Shown here piece after piece: positions 1 through 8,247 of a stretch of 64,000 nt of DNA (positions are counted from its first letter, which is position 1; each line of letters opens with the position of its first letter). Where the stretch lies: NCBI GenBank assembly GCA_963807865.1, contig CAWEDK010000001.1:31772-95771 (forward strand), given 5' to 3'. The stretch is from VAZQ01 sp963807865 (GTDB taxonomy: Bacteria; Pseudomonadota; Alphaproteobacteria; Rhizobiales; Xanthobacteraceae). The position numbers were made by a program, and so were the translations under genes. The notes beneath the pieces are model-generated. The model saw nothing but the letters and a program-made list of their open reading frames with translations, was not told the origin of the DNA and ran no database searches.

Positions 1-80
1 GTCACCAGCGCCTCGGCGTCGGTGCGGCTGGCGGCGCGTTCGGCGACGAAGTCGGAGAGCGTGCGCGGCGTCCAGGTCAT
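1..80 (-). CDS. AMP-dependent acyl-CoA synthetase/ligase, N-terminus only (runs off window)
   Basis: Only the first 26 codons are visible. They start at an ATG (complement of 78-80) and read MTWTPRTLSDFVAERAA and onward. This kind of opening is common in acyl-CoA ligases, which activate carboxylic acids with ATP and CoA. The gene would follow the enoyl-CoA hydratase/CoA-transferase run in the same direction, and an acyl-CoA ligase fits that setting. A repeat element separates it from the preceding gene. The family call rests on a short N-terminus and on context, so it is tentative; the AMP-binding motifs lie outside the window. Confidence 0.45.
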   Translation of the reverse strand, partial: MTWTPRTLSDFVAERAASRTDAEALV

Positions 81-154
81 GGCCGTTTGCTTTTCCCAGT
101 CATGGCCGTTTGCCTTAAAGCAATTTGTCGGCGAGAACCCGCTCGATCGGCACC

Positions 155-284
155 TTACCCTCCCCCTTGTGGGGGGGGTCGTCTGCCGAGCGAAGCGATG
201 GCAGGCGGGGTGGGGTCTTGTTGCCGACGGCGTTGAAGATAGAAAGTCCCCACCCCCAACCCCTCCCCACAAGGGGGAGGGGAG
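155..284. repeat. MITE-like palindromic repeat with 17-bp terminal inverted repeats
   Basis: A 17-base arm at 158-174 (CCCTCCCCCTTGTGGGG) is perfectly complementary to 265-281. About 90 bases lie between the arms, including a G-rich stretch near 206-216 and a C-rich stretch near 247-263 that could pair internally. The element sits between two genes and explains the bias of this spacer. Related C-rich/G-rich hairpins occur near 4015, 10791 and 51143, so it belongs to a dispersed family. Confidence 0.7.
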
Positions 285-339
285 CGCACCGACTTTGCGA
301 TTTGATTGTGCACTATTCGCATCGGAAATTGGTTGCGGT

Positions 340-1084
340 TCAAGCTTTGAATCCCGCCATGCGGCTGCGCCAGGCGTCCTGCGCGAGGTTCTCTTCAATC
401 GCCAGTATTTCGGTGGCGAAGGCGCCGCGCGGATCGAGTTCGCTGCCTTCATTGATGCAGCGCTTGGCCTGACGCAAGCCCGGCCGCCGATGCCTTGCCG
501 ATGGTCTCTATGAGTTCGGTGAGCGCGCCGTCGAGCGCATCGGGCTCGACGATGCGCGTCACCAGCCCGGCGATCTTGGCATCTTCGGCGGAGAGCTTGC
601 GGCCGGTGAACATCAGGTCCTTCGCCAGCCGTTTGCCGAGCACGCGCGGCAGCCGCTGGGTGGCGCCGACCGTTCCCCACAGCGCTTCAGGCGTCGCGAA
701 GCTGGCCGCCGGAGTTGCAACGATGAAATCGCAGGACGCCGCGATCTCGGTGCCGGAGCCGATCGCGGCGCCATGCACGACCGCCACGGTCGGCATCGGC
801 AGCGCTTCGATCGCATTGTAGGCGGCGAGCCCTCGCAGGCGGCGGTTGCGCACCTCGTCGACGCCCATGTCCTTGCGTTCCTTGAGGTCGGCGCCGGCGC
901 AGAACACCGGTCCCTTGCCGCGCACAAGCACGAGCCGCACGCTGTCGGCGGCGGCCGCCGCCGACGCCGCCTCGATCAGTTCCTCGCACATCGCGCGGTT
1001 GAGGGCGTTGCGGGCCTCGGGCCGGTCGAGCGTGATGGTGACGATGTCGTCGGTGACGGCGTAATGGATGGTTGTGAAGTTCAT
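340..1084 (-). CDS. Enoyl-CoA hydratase/isomerase family protein (one frameshift)
   Basis: Crotonase-fold enzyme that would hydrate or isomerise an enoyl-CoA intermediate in the cytoplasm. The N-terminal two thirds carries TLDRPEARNALNRAM, then the oxyanion-hole segments GPVFCAGADLKERKD and HGAAIGSGTEIAASCDF. The frame breaks near position 480, where an extra G in GCCGGGC gives a premature end at 449. One frame over, the expected C-terminus GLRQAKRCINEGSELDP...MAGFKA continues to a stop at 340-342, giving about 247 residues, normal for the family. The start overlaps the CoA-transferase stop by 4 bp, so the genes are translationally coupled. The frameshift is probably a sequencing insertion. 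Confidence 0.88.
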
Positions 1085-2277
1085 ATCGCCTTTGCCTCCC
1101 GCAGTTGCGCGATGCGTTCGCGCGATAGCCCCAGCCGGTCAGCGAGCACGGTTTCGGTATGTTCGCCCAACAGCGGCGGGCGCTGCACCCCCGGATCGTC
1201 CCAGCCGTCGAGCTTGAACGGCACGCGCAACGCCGGGAAATCGCCGACGCGCGGATGCGCGAAGCTCTCGACCAAGCCGCGAGCCGCGACGTGCTCGTCG
1301 GTTAGGATTTCGTCGACGGTGCGGATCGGGCCCTGCGGCACGCCGGCGGCGTCGAGCGCGGCAGCGACGTCGTTACGGTTGCGGGCGACGAACGCGGCGG
1401 TGAGCTTGGCGGTCACCTCATCGCGGCGGCGCAGGCGTCCACCGTTGGTCTGCAGCTCGGCGTCGCTGCCCCACGCTTCGAGTCCGAGCGCCTTGCAGAG
1501 CGGCGTCCAGTGCTGGTCGCTCGCCGTGATGTGCAGGTAGCCGCCGTCCGCGCACACGAAGCTGGCCGACGGCACGCGGCCGGGATGCTCGGTGCCGAGC
1601 CGCGGCGGCACTTCGCCGAGCGCGAAGTAGCGCGCGGCGGCGAGCGTCAACAGCGCGATCTGGCCGTCAAGCATGGAGAAATCGATATGCGTGCCGCGAC
1701 CGTTGGAATCTCGTCCCGACAGGCCGGCCAGAATGGCGATGGCGACCCAAAGTCCTGAAGTCAGATCGGCAACCGGCAGGCCGGGCTTCACCGGTGCGCC
1801 GCCGCGCTCGCCGGTGAGGCTCATGATGCCGCCCATGGCCTGGAAGATGGTGTCGTAGCCCTTGCGGTGTGCGTAGGGGCCGCTCTGACCGAAGCCGGTG
1901 CAGGACACATAGACGATGCGTTCGTTCGCGGCGCTGATCTTTGGATAGTCGAGCCCGTAGCGCTTGAGCGTGCCGACCGGGAAGTTCTCCAGGAACACGT
2001 CGGCCTGTTTGGCGAGATCGCGCACGATGGCCTGGCCGTCCGGCGAGCGCAGGTTGACGGTGACCGACTGTTTGGCGCGGTTGCAGGCGAAATAGTAGGC
2101 GCTTTCGGCCGCGCCATTCTTCTCCACGAACGGCTCGAAGCTGCGTGTCTCATCGCCGGCGCGCGGCTCCTCGATCTTGATGACGGTCGCGCCCAGCTCG
2201 GCCAGGATCATGCTGGCGAACGGGCAAGCGAGCACCCGCGACAGATCGAGAATGGTGACGTGCTGGAGCAGCTTCAT
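1081..2277 (-). CDS. CaiB/BaiF family CoA-transferase
   Basis: 398-residue class III CoA-transferase, moving CoA between acyl groups in the cytoplasm. The N-terminus (LDLSRVLACPFASMILAELGA then VIKIEEPRAGDETR) and the central SFTGFGQSGPY-like and KGYDTIFQAMGGIMSLTG segments are typical of the family. The aspartate in VADLTSGLWVA matches the position of the nucleophilic Asp. It is intact and of usual length. It overlaps the enoyl-CoA hydratase genes on both sides by 4 bp. With those neighbours it likely loads a carboxylic-acid intermediate onto CoA before beta-oxidation-like steps; the real substrate cannot be told. Confidence 0.92.
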   Translation of the reverse strand: MKLLQHVTILDLSRVLACPFASMILAELGATVIKIEEPRAGDETRSFEPFVEKNGAAESAYYFACNRAKQSVTVNLRSPDGQAIVRDLAKQADVFLENFPVGTLKRYGLDYPKISAANERIVYVSCTGFGQSGPYAHRKGYDTIFQAMGGIMSLTGERGGAPVKPGLPVADLTSGLWVAIAILAGLSGRDSNGRGTHIDFSMLDGQIALLTLAAARYFALGEVPPRLGTEHPGRVPSASFVCADGGYLHITASDQHWTPLCKALGLEAWGSDAELQTNGGRLRRRDEVTAKLTAAFVARNRNDVAAALDAAGVPQGPIRTVDEILTDEHVAARGLVESFAHPRVGDFPALRVPFKLDGWDDPGVQRPPLLGEHTETVLADRLGLSRERIAQLREAKAI

Positions 2278-3000
2278 GTCTTGCTGAATGCGCGCATGCG
2301 CTTGTTCACCTCACGGCCCTCTTCCAGCGCCTCGGCAAAGGGCAGATCGACGACACGGTAGAAGAGTTGCTTGGTGGCCGCCATGGCGGCGCGCGGCACC
2401 GTGGCGAACTTCTCGGCCAGTTGCAGCGCCTCCTCCATCAGGCTTTCGGGCGTCGTCACGCGATTGACCATGCCCAGTTCGAGCGCCTGCGCGGCGCCGA
2501 GCGGCTCGCCGGTCGCCACAAGCTCGAAAGCGGCCTTGCGCCCGACATTGCGGACGAGATTCGCGAGCACGATCGCCGCGACGATGCCGTGCTTGACCTC
2601 CGGATAGCCGAGCCGCGCGGTCGAGGCCATCACGGCGACGTCGCCGGCGAGCGCGAGCCCGGCGCCGCCGCCCATCGCGGCGCCGTTGATGGCGGTGACG
2701 ACAGGCTTCGACAGGCGCGAGAACAGACCGTGCAGCGTCATCGTCAGCTCGGCGCGATGCTCGACGAGATGGGCCTTGTCGGGCGTGAGGTCCTTGAATT
2801 CCGACAGATCGGCCCCGGCGCAGAACCCAGGTCCCGCGCCGGTCAGCACGAGGCTGCGAACGTTCTCGTCCGTATCGGCCGTCCGCAGCGCGTCGATCAG
2901 CGCCTGCGTCAGCGCCTGGTTGAGGGCGTTGCGCTTGTCGGGGCGGTTCATGGTGAGGATCGCGCACGCCGCCACGGTTCTCGATCAACAAGTCGGTCAT
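2274..3000 (-). CDS. Enoyl-CoA hydratase/isomerase family protein, second copy (one frameshift near start)
   Basis: Second crotonase-fold enzyme of the run. The best start is the ATG at 2998-3000, whose codons MTDLLIENRGGV overlap the stop of the upstream flavin oxidoreductase by 4 bp. One extra base near 2964 (GTGCGCGATC for an expected GTCGCGATC) shifts the frame. Beyond it AILTMNRPDKRNALNQA, GPGFCAGADLSEFKD and NGAAMGGGAGLALAGDV follow the family pattern through to the stop at 2274. The rebuilt protein is about 241 residues. It is clearly a different paralogue from the one at 340-1084. The shift probably reflects a sequencing insertion, not decay. Confidence 0.88.
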
Positions 3001-3971
3001 GTGGCAGTCTCCACAGGCGCGCGAAACTGGGCGAGCCGCGAGAGCGTCGCTTCGAACTCGTCCACAAGGCGGCGCACGACCTCGGCGGCCGGCACAAGCT
3101 CGTCGATCAATCCGACGCTTTGCCCAAGCTCGACCTTGCCGTGTTCGATGTCGCCGTCGAGCGCCGCCATCTTCAGGGTGTGGCTCGTGCTGAGCAGTTT
3201 CAACACGTCGTCCGGCACGCCGGCGCGCTCGGCGGCCTCGAATTCACGCGCGAATGCGTTCCGCAGCATGCGGGCCGGCAGCTTGCCGCGGCCGATCAGC
3301 GTGGTGTCGCCGATGCCGGCGGCGAGCGCGCGGTCCTTGTACGCGCCGTGCAGGTTCGATTCCGGCGTCAGCAGGAAGCGGGTGCCGAGCTGCACACCTT
3401 CGGCGCCGAGGCAGAACATCGCCGCGATGCCGGCGCCGTCGGCGATGCCGCCGCCGGCGATCAACGGGATGTCCACCGCCCGGGCGACGGCGCGCACCAG
3501 CACCAGCGTACCGACCTCGTCGGGCGGCGGATGGCCGCCGGCTTCAATTCCGACCGCGATCACCGCATCGACGCCGGCGCTTTGCGCCTTGGCGGCGTGC
3601 TCGGGGGAGGCCGTGACGTGCAGCCAGGTCACGCCGTGGTCCTTGAAACGCGCGAGATGCTGTTTGGGGCCGCCCTGCGAGGCGATCAGGATCGGTACGC
3701 GCTCTTCGATCACGATGTCGAGGTATGCCGCTGCGCGCGGATTGTAGAGCGGCACGTTGACGGCGAACGGCCGGTCAGTCTGCTCCTTGACGGTCCGGAT
3801 CGCCGCCCGCAGCGCATCCGGATACATCGGCCCCGCGGCGATCACGCCGAGCGCGCCGGCCTGTGAGACCGCGAGCGCGAGTTCGGCATTGGACGACGCC
3901 CAACTCATGCCGGCCTGGATGATCGGATACCGGATGCCAAGCAGTGTCGTGACGCGGGTCGTGAAGGTCAT
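2997..3971 (-). CDS. NAD(P)H-dependent flavin oxidoreductase, nitronate monooxygenase family
   Basis: 324-residue FMN-dependent TIM-barrel protein of the nitronate monooxygenase/2-nitropropane dioxygenase family. Family marks are PIIQAGMSWASSNAELALAVS at the N-terminus, GALGVIAAG, GIEAGGH (the expected basic residue region in the active site) and the FMN phosphate segment IAGGGIADGAGIAA. It is the first gene of the minus-strand run, coupled by a 4-bp overlap to the next gene. In such clusters these proteins are often misnamed; some are FabK-like enoyl reductases. A role as an oxidoreductase acting on a CoA or organic-acid intermediate is an inference from the neighbours. Confidence 0.85.
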   Translation of the reverse strand: MTFTTRVTTLLGIRYPIIQAGMSWASSNAELALAVSQAGALGVIAAGPMYPDALRAAIRTVKEQTDRPFAVNVPLYNPRAAAYLDIVIEERVPILIASQGGPKQHLARFKDHGVTWLHVTASPEHAAKAQSAGVDAVIAVGIEAGGHPPPDEVGTLVLVRAVARAVDIPLIAGGGIADGAGIAAMFCLGAEGVQLGTRFLLTPESNLHGAYKDRALAAGIGDTTLIGRGKLPARMLRNAFAREFEAAERAGVPDDVLKLLSTSHTLKMAALDGDIEHGKVELGQSVGLIDELVPAAEVVRRLVDEFEATLSRLAQFRAPVETAT

Positions 3972-4014
3972 GCTTTATTGTTGAAGCCGAGGTTTGCGGC
4001 TTGTTCCTCTCGTG

Positions 4015-4075
4015 CCCTCTCCCTTCGTGGGAAAAGGGCCATGCTGACATCACAGCATACTCCGATGGGAGAGGG
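4015..4075. repeat. C-rich/G-rich inverted repeat, partial copy of dispersed hairpin family
   Basis: Arms CCCTCTCCC (4015-4023) and GGGAGAGGG (4067-4075) are exact complements enclosing 43 bases that also contain an internal short palindrome (ATGCTGACATCACAGCAT). It lies in the 200-bp divergent-looking spacer upstream of the flavin oxidoreductase gene and downstream of the hydrolase-OsmC gene. It resembles the arms of the element at 155-284. Confidence 0.55.
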
Positions 4076-4173
4076 GTGGAGGCAAGATAATAGGGCGTTC
4101 TATCGGACCGCATTGAATTGTTGGCGCGACTGCAATGAATTGCTGTCCACGAATGCGTCGCAGGACCTCGAGC

Positions 4174-5406
4174 TTAGCTCTCGGCAACCCGCGTTACCAC
4201 GGCGGACCCACCCTCCAATGTCCGGTGCACCGGGCACCTGCCAGCGATCTCGACGATCTTTGCCGAAGTCGCATCGTCAAGCTCGCCTTCTATCGAGATG
4301 ATGCGTTCGAACCGATCGATGCGGCCGGTCCGTCCCTCCGCCACTTCACCGCAATCGACACAGTGGTCGGCCGCAACTTTTCCGTGGCCAACCTCGACCG
4401 AAATCCGCCCGAGGGCGAATTTCTTGTGTTCCGCATATATTCGTAGCGTCATCGATGTGCAGGCACCAAGTGCGATCGCCAGATAGGCATAGGGATCGGG
4501 ACCGGAGTTGAGCCCGCCCACCGACACAGGCTCGTCTGCGATCAGCCGATGGCGTCCGGCCACAACGAAATTCTGTAACCGGCCAAGCCCAGTCTCGCGC
4601 ACGACAATGCGTTCCTCGCGATCCGGCTCGTTGGCCGGCTGGGGCAAATAGTGCGCCACCCACGCAGCGATCACGCCCGCAACGTAGCTCGCGTCCTCGG
4701 GTCGGGACAGGAGATGGTCCGCATCGTCCAGCGAGATGAAGCTCTTCGGATGGCGGGCGGCGGTGAAAATGCGTGACGCGTTCTCGATGCCGACCACCTC
4801 GTCCCGGGGGGCGTGCATCACGAGCAACGCCTTGCCGAGATGGCGAATCTTATCCTCAAGCTGCTGAGCCTCAGCGTCCTCGATGAACGAGCGGCGAATC
4901 TGGAACGGCCGGCCGGCAAGCGTGACCTCCGCCTCGCCACTCGCCCGAATGGTTTCCAGCGATCCGCCGAGTTGATGCAGTACATGGCTGACGTCGGCCG
5001 GTGCGCCGATCGTGACGACCGCCTTTGCTTCGGGAATGCGGTCTGCCGCCGCGAGCACCGCTGCTCCGCCGAGCGAATGGCCAATCAAGATCGCCGGCGC
5101 TTCGAACGTCTTGCGCAAGTAGTCGGCCGCCCGCACGAGGTCCTCGATATTCGAGGAAAAGTTGGTGTTGGCGAAATCGCCCCCGGAGGAGCCGAGGCCG
5201 GTGAAATCAAATCGCAGCACGGCGACGCCTGCCGCCGCCAGCGCGCTGGCGATGCGGCGCGCCGCCAGCCCGTCCTTGGAGCAGGTGAAGCAGTGAGCGA
5301 AAAGCGCGAATGCTCGGACTGGCCCGGCCGGCAAGTCGAGCCGCGCCGCCAACTCCTGACCGCTGCTGCCCGCAAATGTCGCCTTGATAGTCGATGCTGC
5401 GCCCAT
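4174..5406 (-). CDS. Bifunctional alpha/beta-hydrolase - OsmC family fusion protein
   Basis: 410 residues with two recognisable halves. Residues about 1-255 are an alpha/beta-hydrolase with the nucleophile elbow GHSLGG and the acid/His region HAPRDEVVG...DADHLL. Residues about 265-405 are an OsmC/Ohr-like domain (SVGGLNSGPDPYAYLAIALGACTSMTLRIYA) in which a reactive cysteine (GACT) is conserved, ending with CPVHRTLEGG. OsmC domains reduce organic hydroperoxides; the hydrolase half probably cleaves small esters. This fusion architecture is known in proteobacteria. The gene is intact. It faces the same way as the neighbouring catabolic genes but is separated by about 200 bp and may be independent. 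Confidence 0.9.
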   Translation of the reverse strand: MGAASTIKATFAGSSGQELAARLDLPAGPVRAFALFAHCFTCSKDGLAARRIASALAAAGVAVLRFDFTGLGSSGGDFANTNFSSNIEDLVRAADYLRKTFEAPAILIGHSLGGAAVLAAADRIPEAKAVVTIGAPADVSHVLHQLGGSLETIRASGEAEVTLAGRPFQIRRSFIEDAEAQQLEDKIRHLGKALLVMHAPRDEVVGIENASRIFTAARHPKSFISLDDADHLLSRPEDASYVAGVIAAWVAHYLPQPANEPDREERIVVRETGLGRLQNFVVAGRHRLIADEPVSVGGLNSGPDPYAYLAIALGACTSMTLRIYAEHKKFALGRISVEVGHGKVAADHCVDCGEVAEGRTGRIDRFERIISIEGELDDATSAKIVEIAGRCPVHRTLEGGSAVVTRVAES

Positions 5407-5504
5407 GAACCGCGCTCCGATGGCTGACCACGATCAGCGATTATCGTTGTCGCCCCCAAAGCTCACAAGGTCGCGCGATCAAATCAGGTCTCACCGTAAC
5501 AGCA

Positions 5505-6545
5505 TCACCCTGCCGAGCGCGTTGCCCGTGCGTCTTCGGCGGACAACTGCGCGCGCGCCTTGTTCACCAGCGATTGGCGGATGCGGGCAACGCCGAGATC
5601 GTGCTGATAGAGCATCTCGCGCTTGCGCGCGTCCGGCGGCATTGCCTCCAGCATCTCGCGATCCTGCTCCAGGACGTGCCAGTGCCGTGGCTCCAGCGTT
5701 GCCCGGTAAAGGAAGCGCCAGACCTCGCGCGCGATGCCGGACGCCTTGCGCATCCGCCAGAAGAATACGAGGCAGTTGTCCTCATCGACCGGCGTGGTGA
5801 AGCCGATGATGCGGAACGGGCCGCCGGGTCCGGCGGCGGCCGGGTAGGGGATGTCGAGCCGGCAGTACGGCGCGGCCGTCTCGCTCACCATCTCGGTCCA
5901 GTCGAAGTTCTCGCCCTGCTGCGCGACGCGCGCGACCACGAAGCCGCTCGCGCTCTTCTCGATCTTCATGGTGTCCTGCTTGGCGCCAAACGCCAGCGTG
6001 AAGCTGTCGGCGTGCAGGTAGCAGCCGTGCATCGGATCGGCGAGGTTGTCGAGTGCGTAGCGGTAGTTGCACGACCACGGCGAGACGCACAGGATCGACG
6101 TCCATTCCGGGCTGGTGAACTCTTCCGGCAGCACCAGCGGCAGCGGCTCGTGGTGCGCGTCGCTGCCGAAGTAGACGAAGATCGCGTCGCAGGATTCCGC
6201 AACCGGAAAACTCTCGATCGGGCGGCGGCCTTCGAGCGGGCAGTCGGGCATCGCGGGCACCCGCACGATCTTGCCGGAGCCGTCGAGCGTCACGCCGTGA
6301 TAGCGGCAGGCGATGTTGTCGCCCATGACTTCGCCGCGCGAGAGCCGCGCACCGCGGTGCGGGCAATAGTCCTCGATGCATTGCAGCGCGCCGCCGGTGT
6401 CGCGCCAGAGCACGAGATGACGCCCGAGCGCCTTGATGGGATGCGGCTTGCCAGGCGTGACCTGCACCGATTTGGCGACCGCGTACCACTGGTCCATGAG
6501 GCCACGGTTGACCAGGTCGTCGAGCCTTTTCCGGGTGTCATCCAT
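5505..6545 (-). CDS. Rieske [2Fe-2S] aromatic ring-hydroxylating oxygenase, alpha subunit (copy 1)
   Basis: 346-residue terminal oxygenase of the phthalate/vanillate-type Rieske class. The Rieske cluster ligands appear as C-x-H in DYCPHRGARLSRGE and C-x2-H in IACRYHG. The mononuclear iron site is seen in LDNLADPMHGCYLHADS, with the bridging Asp and two His. The start is placed at 6545 because GGAGC lies about 7 nt upstream; an ATG at 6560 is also in frame. No reductase or beta subunit gene is adjacent, so a reductase must be supplied elsewhere. It is paralogous to the enzyme at 10847-11891 along its whole length. The substrate is unknown; an aromatic acid is likely. Confidence 0.92.
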   Translation of the reverse strand: MDDTRKRLDDLVNRGLMDQWYAVAKSVQVTPGKPHPIKALGRHLVLWRDTGGALQCIEDYCPHRGARLSRGEVMGDNIACRYHGVTLDGSGKIVRVPAMPDCPLEGRRPIESFPVAESCDAIFVYFGSDAHHEPLPLVLPEEFTSPEWTSILCVSPWSCNYRYALDNLADPMHGCYLHADSFTLAFGAKQDTMKIEKSASGFVVARVAQQGENFDWTEMVSETAAPYCRLDIPYPAAAGPGGPFRIIGFTTPVDEDNCLVFFWRMRKASGIAREVWRFLYRATLEPRHWHVLEQDREMLEAMPPDARKREMLYQHDLGVARIRQSLVNKARAQLSAEDARATRSAG

Positions 6546-6579
6546 CGCGGTGCTCCGCATGCTTGCTGCGACCTCTACT

Positions 6580-6652
6580 CGTCATGCCCGCGAAAGCGGG
6601 CATCCAGGTTCTCTCATGCAAGGACTGGGTCCCCGCTTGCGCGGGGACGACA
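6580..6652. repeat. Palindromic intergenic repeat (double hairpin)
   Basis: Two 8-bp hairpins: ATGCCCGC-gaaa-GCGGGCAT (6584-6603) and GTCCCCGC-ttgc-GCGGGGAC (6629-6648), separated by 25 bases. This is the well-known type of rhizobial 'GTCATGCCCGCG...GGGGACGAC' interspersed element. It fills the spacer between the Rieske gene and the substrate-binding protein gene. Further copies are at 7629-7713 and 44833-44855. Confidence 0.8.
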
Positions 6653-6665
6653 GCCCGAGGTTCCA

Positions 6666-7730
6666 TCACTTGATGAAGGCGTTGCTGTAGAGTTGGTCGA
6701 TCGGCTGCTCGGTCTCGATGAAGCCCTGCTGCTTGTAGAAGTTCTGCAGGTTGGCGAGCCGCTTCGGATCCATGGCGCCGAGTTCGCTCTGGCCCTGATA
6801 GGTCCGCATGTTGTAGTTCGCCAGAATCTTCTTCATGAGCTCTTCCTTGCCCTTGAAGCTCGGCGACGCTTCGACATAGGTGATCGCCGCCTTGGCGGGA
6901 TCGTCCATGACGTACTTCATGCCGCGCAGCGTCGCCTTGACGATCGCGCGCACCATTTCGGGCTTTTCGACAATCATCTTGTCGGAGGTCAGGATAGCCT
7001 GCGACATCGACTGGAAGTAGTCCTTGGTCGGCAGCGAAACCGTGTCCTTGACGGCTTCTTTGACGTCGATCTCCCAGTCCGGCGTGCAGGCGCAGGCGTC
7101 GACCGTGCCGGCGATCACGAACTTTGCGACGTTGGCCGGCCCGACCGCCTCTGCACTGATGTCGTTCTTGGTGATGCCTTTGGAAGCGAGCGCGCCCAGG
7201 AGCGCAAAATACGTCGTGTCCTGGAACGACAGCACCGAAATTTTCTTGCCCTTGAGGTCTTCGAGCTTCTCGATGCCACGGTCCTTGCGCCCGACCACCA
7301 CCGTCATCGCGCCGCCGCCCATCAGGCCGACCGATTTCACCGGCACGCCGTTGCCGCGCACGATCACCGGCGTGTCGCCGATCGCACCGCCGATCGGCGC
7401 ATTGCCGACGCCGACCTGCTTGGCGACGTCGACGCCGCCGCGAGCGACGACGAATTCCACGTCGTAGCCGGCGTCCTTGTAGTAGCCGAGATGCTTGGCC
7501 AGCACCCACGGGGCGAACGCCGGCAGGCTCGGCGGCGCTGGCAGGAGATAGGTGATCTTCTCGGTCGCGGTGGCCGGACCGGCAGAGAAGGCGGTCGCCG
7601 CGACTGCGGCGAGCACAGCCCAGCCCGCGCGTCCTCGCGAATGCGGGGAACCAGTGCTTTTCGCTAGCACGGACAGTTGGGAAGAACTGGATTTCCGCTT
7701 TCGCGGGAATGAGCGGAGAAAGTGGTGCAT
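6666..7730 (-). CDS. ABC transporter substrate-binding protein, NMT1/SsuA-like
   Basis: 354-residue periplasmic binding protein of the sulfonate/nitrate/taurine (NMT1, ThiY) type. Marks include a hydrophobic core AVLAAVAATAFSAG with predicted cleavage after ATA, then EKITYLLPAPPSLPAFAPW, and the typical DAGYDVEFVVARGG and GKKISVLSFQDTTYF. An AGGAG lies about 7 nt before the ATG, so this start is likely genuine. The oddity is that codons about 8-38 are encoded by a palindromic intergenic repeat, giving an unusually long basic n-region. It probably feeds the SsuBC-like ATPase and permease at 8489-10155, encoded divergently. Confidence 0.9.
   Translation of the reverse strand: MHHFLRSFPRKRKSSSSQLSVLAKSTGSPHSRGRAGWAVLAAVAATAFSAGPATATEKITYLLPAPPSLPAFAPWVLAKHLGYYKDAGYDVEFVVARGGVDVAKQVGVGNAPIGGAIGDTPVIVRGNGVPVKSVGLMGGGAMTVVVGRKDRGIEKLEDLKGKKISVLSFQDTTYFALLGALASKGITKNDISAEAVGPANVAKFVIAGTVDACACTPDWEIDVKEAVKDTVSLPTKDYFQSMSQAILTSDKMIVEKPEMVRAIVKATLRGMKYVMDDPAKAAITYVEASPSFKGKEELMKKILANYNMRTYQGQSELGAMDPKRLANLQNFYKQQGFIETEQPIDQLYSNAFIK
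7629..7713. repeat. Palindromic repeat inserted in the signal-peptide region of the binding-protein gene
   Basis: On the minus strand the bases read ATTCCCGCGAAAGCGG, then ATCCAGTTCTTCCC, then TGGTTCCCCGCATTCGCGAGG. This matches in order and spacing the element at 6580-6652. The copy is in frame with the coding sequence, encoding a stretch that begins SFPRKRKSSSS, and therefore lengthens the leader of the protein. Confidence 0.75.
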
Positions 7731-7757
7731 ACCTGAACTCCTCTGGAAGGTGTATTC

Positions 7758-8186
7758 TTACTTGTCCGGCGGCCCAGCGCCTGCCTGTTTGTTGCGCGCT
7801 TCGCGCCATTCGCGCGCCAGCCGCTCGCGCACCGGGACGAAATCGTAGGTCGGAAAGAACTCGGTCGAAAACGCGCCCCAGGCGCAACGTTCGATCTCGA
7901 CGTTCACAGCATTGATGAGACGGGGCGGCAGCCGCAACGTGACAATCTGCCCGATCCCCATCACCACGTTCCAGCTCACGATCTCGACGCCCGCGGGCGG
8001 AAACCGCTCCCACCAGGCGGTCGCGGCGAGGTGGCTCTGGATGCCGTCCAGGTTCTTCGACTGATCGTGCTTGAGAAAAACGGTGAGCAGGATCGTTTCG
8101 GAAGGATCGGGACGCAACCGAACACCTCGGGACCTGGAGTTCACGAAACGCCGCGGCTCGTCCGCCGCAGATTGGATTGACTCCAT
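7758..8186 (-). CDS. Hypothetical protein, 142 aa
   Basis: Starts at an ATG (8184-8186) directly beside a perfect 14-bp palindrome shared with the divergent gene. The protein has no obvious signal peptide or membrane segment. It includes SETILLTVFLKHDQSKNLDGIQSHL, WWERFPPAGVEIVSW and QIVTLRLPPRLINAVNVEIE. The alternating pattern suggests a small alpha/beta (ferredoxin-like) fold, but I do not recognise the family. It lies 27 bp upstream of the substrate-binding protein gene in the same direction and likely shares its transcript. A role in the catabolic region is inferred only from position. Confidence 0.6.
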   Translation of the reverse strand: MESIQSAADEPRRFVNSRSRGVRLRPDPSETILLTVFLKHDQSKNLDGIQSHLAATAWWERFPPAGVEIVSWNVVMGIGQIVTLRLPPRLINAVNVEIERCAWGAFSTEFFPTYDFVPVRERLAREWREARNKQAGAGPPDK

Positions 8187-8194
8187 GTTACCCT

Positions 8195-8208
8195 GTTCGT
8201 ATACGAAC
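8195..8208. promoter_or_regulatory. Perfect 14-bp palindrome in divergent promoter region, candidate operator
   Basis: GTTCGTATACGAAC is self-complementary. It lies 9 bp upstream of the minus-strand 142-aa gene and 40 bp upstream of the plus-strand HTH gene. The centre resembles GT-N-AC operators of GntR-type regulators, but no GntR gene is in the window; the local IclR protein (13468-14314) or the small HTH protein (8248-8514) are other candidates. Confidence 0.5.
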
Positions 8209-8247
8209 GCAAGGTTCAAAATGCTCACGACACTTTCGAGGTGCGCC

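Noticed and set aside
6580..6652. CRISPR-like or attachment-site reading of the palindromic repeats
   Set aside because: Copies are isolated, differ in their middles and match the pattern of dispersed intergenic palindromes, not arrays or att sites.
5574..7667. A 697-codon plus-strand frame
   Set aside because: Antisense shadow of the Rieske oxygenase and the substrate-binding protein, both with clear motifs.
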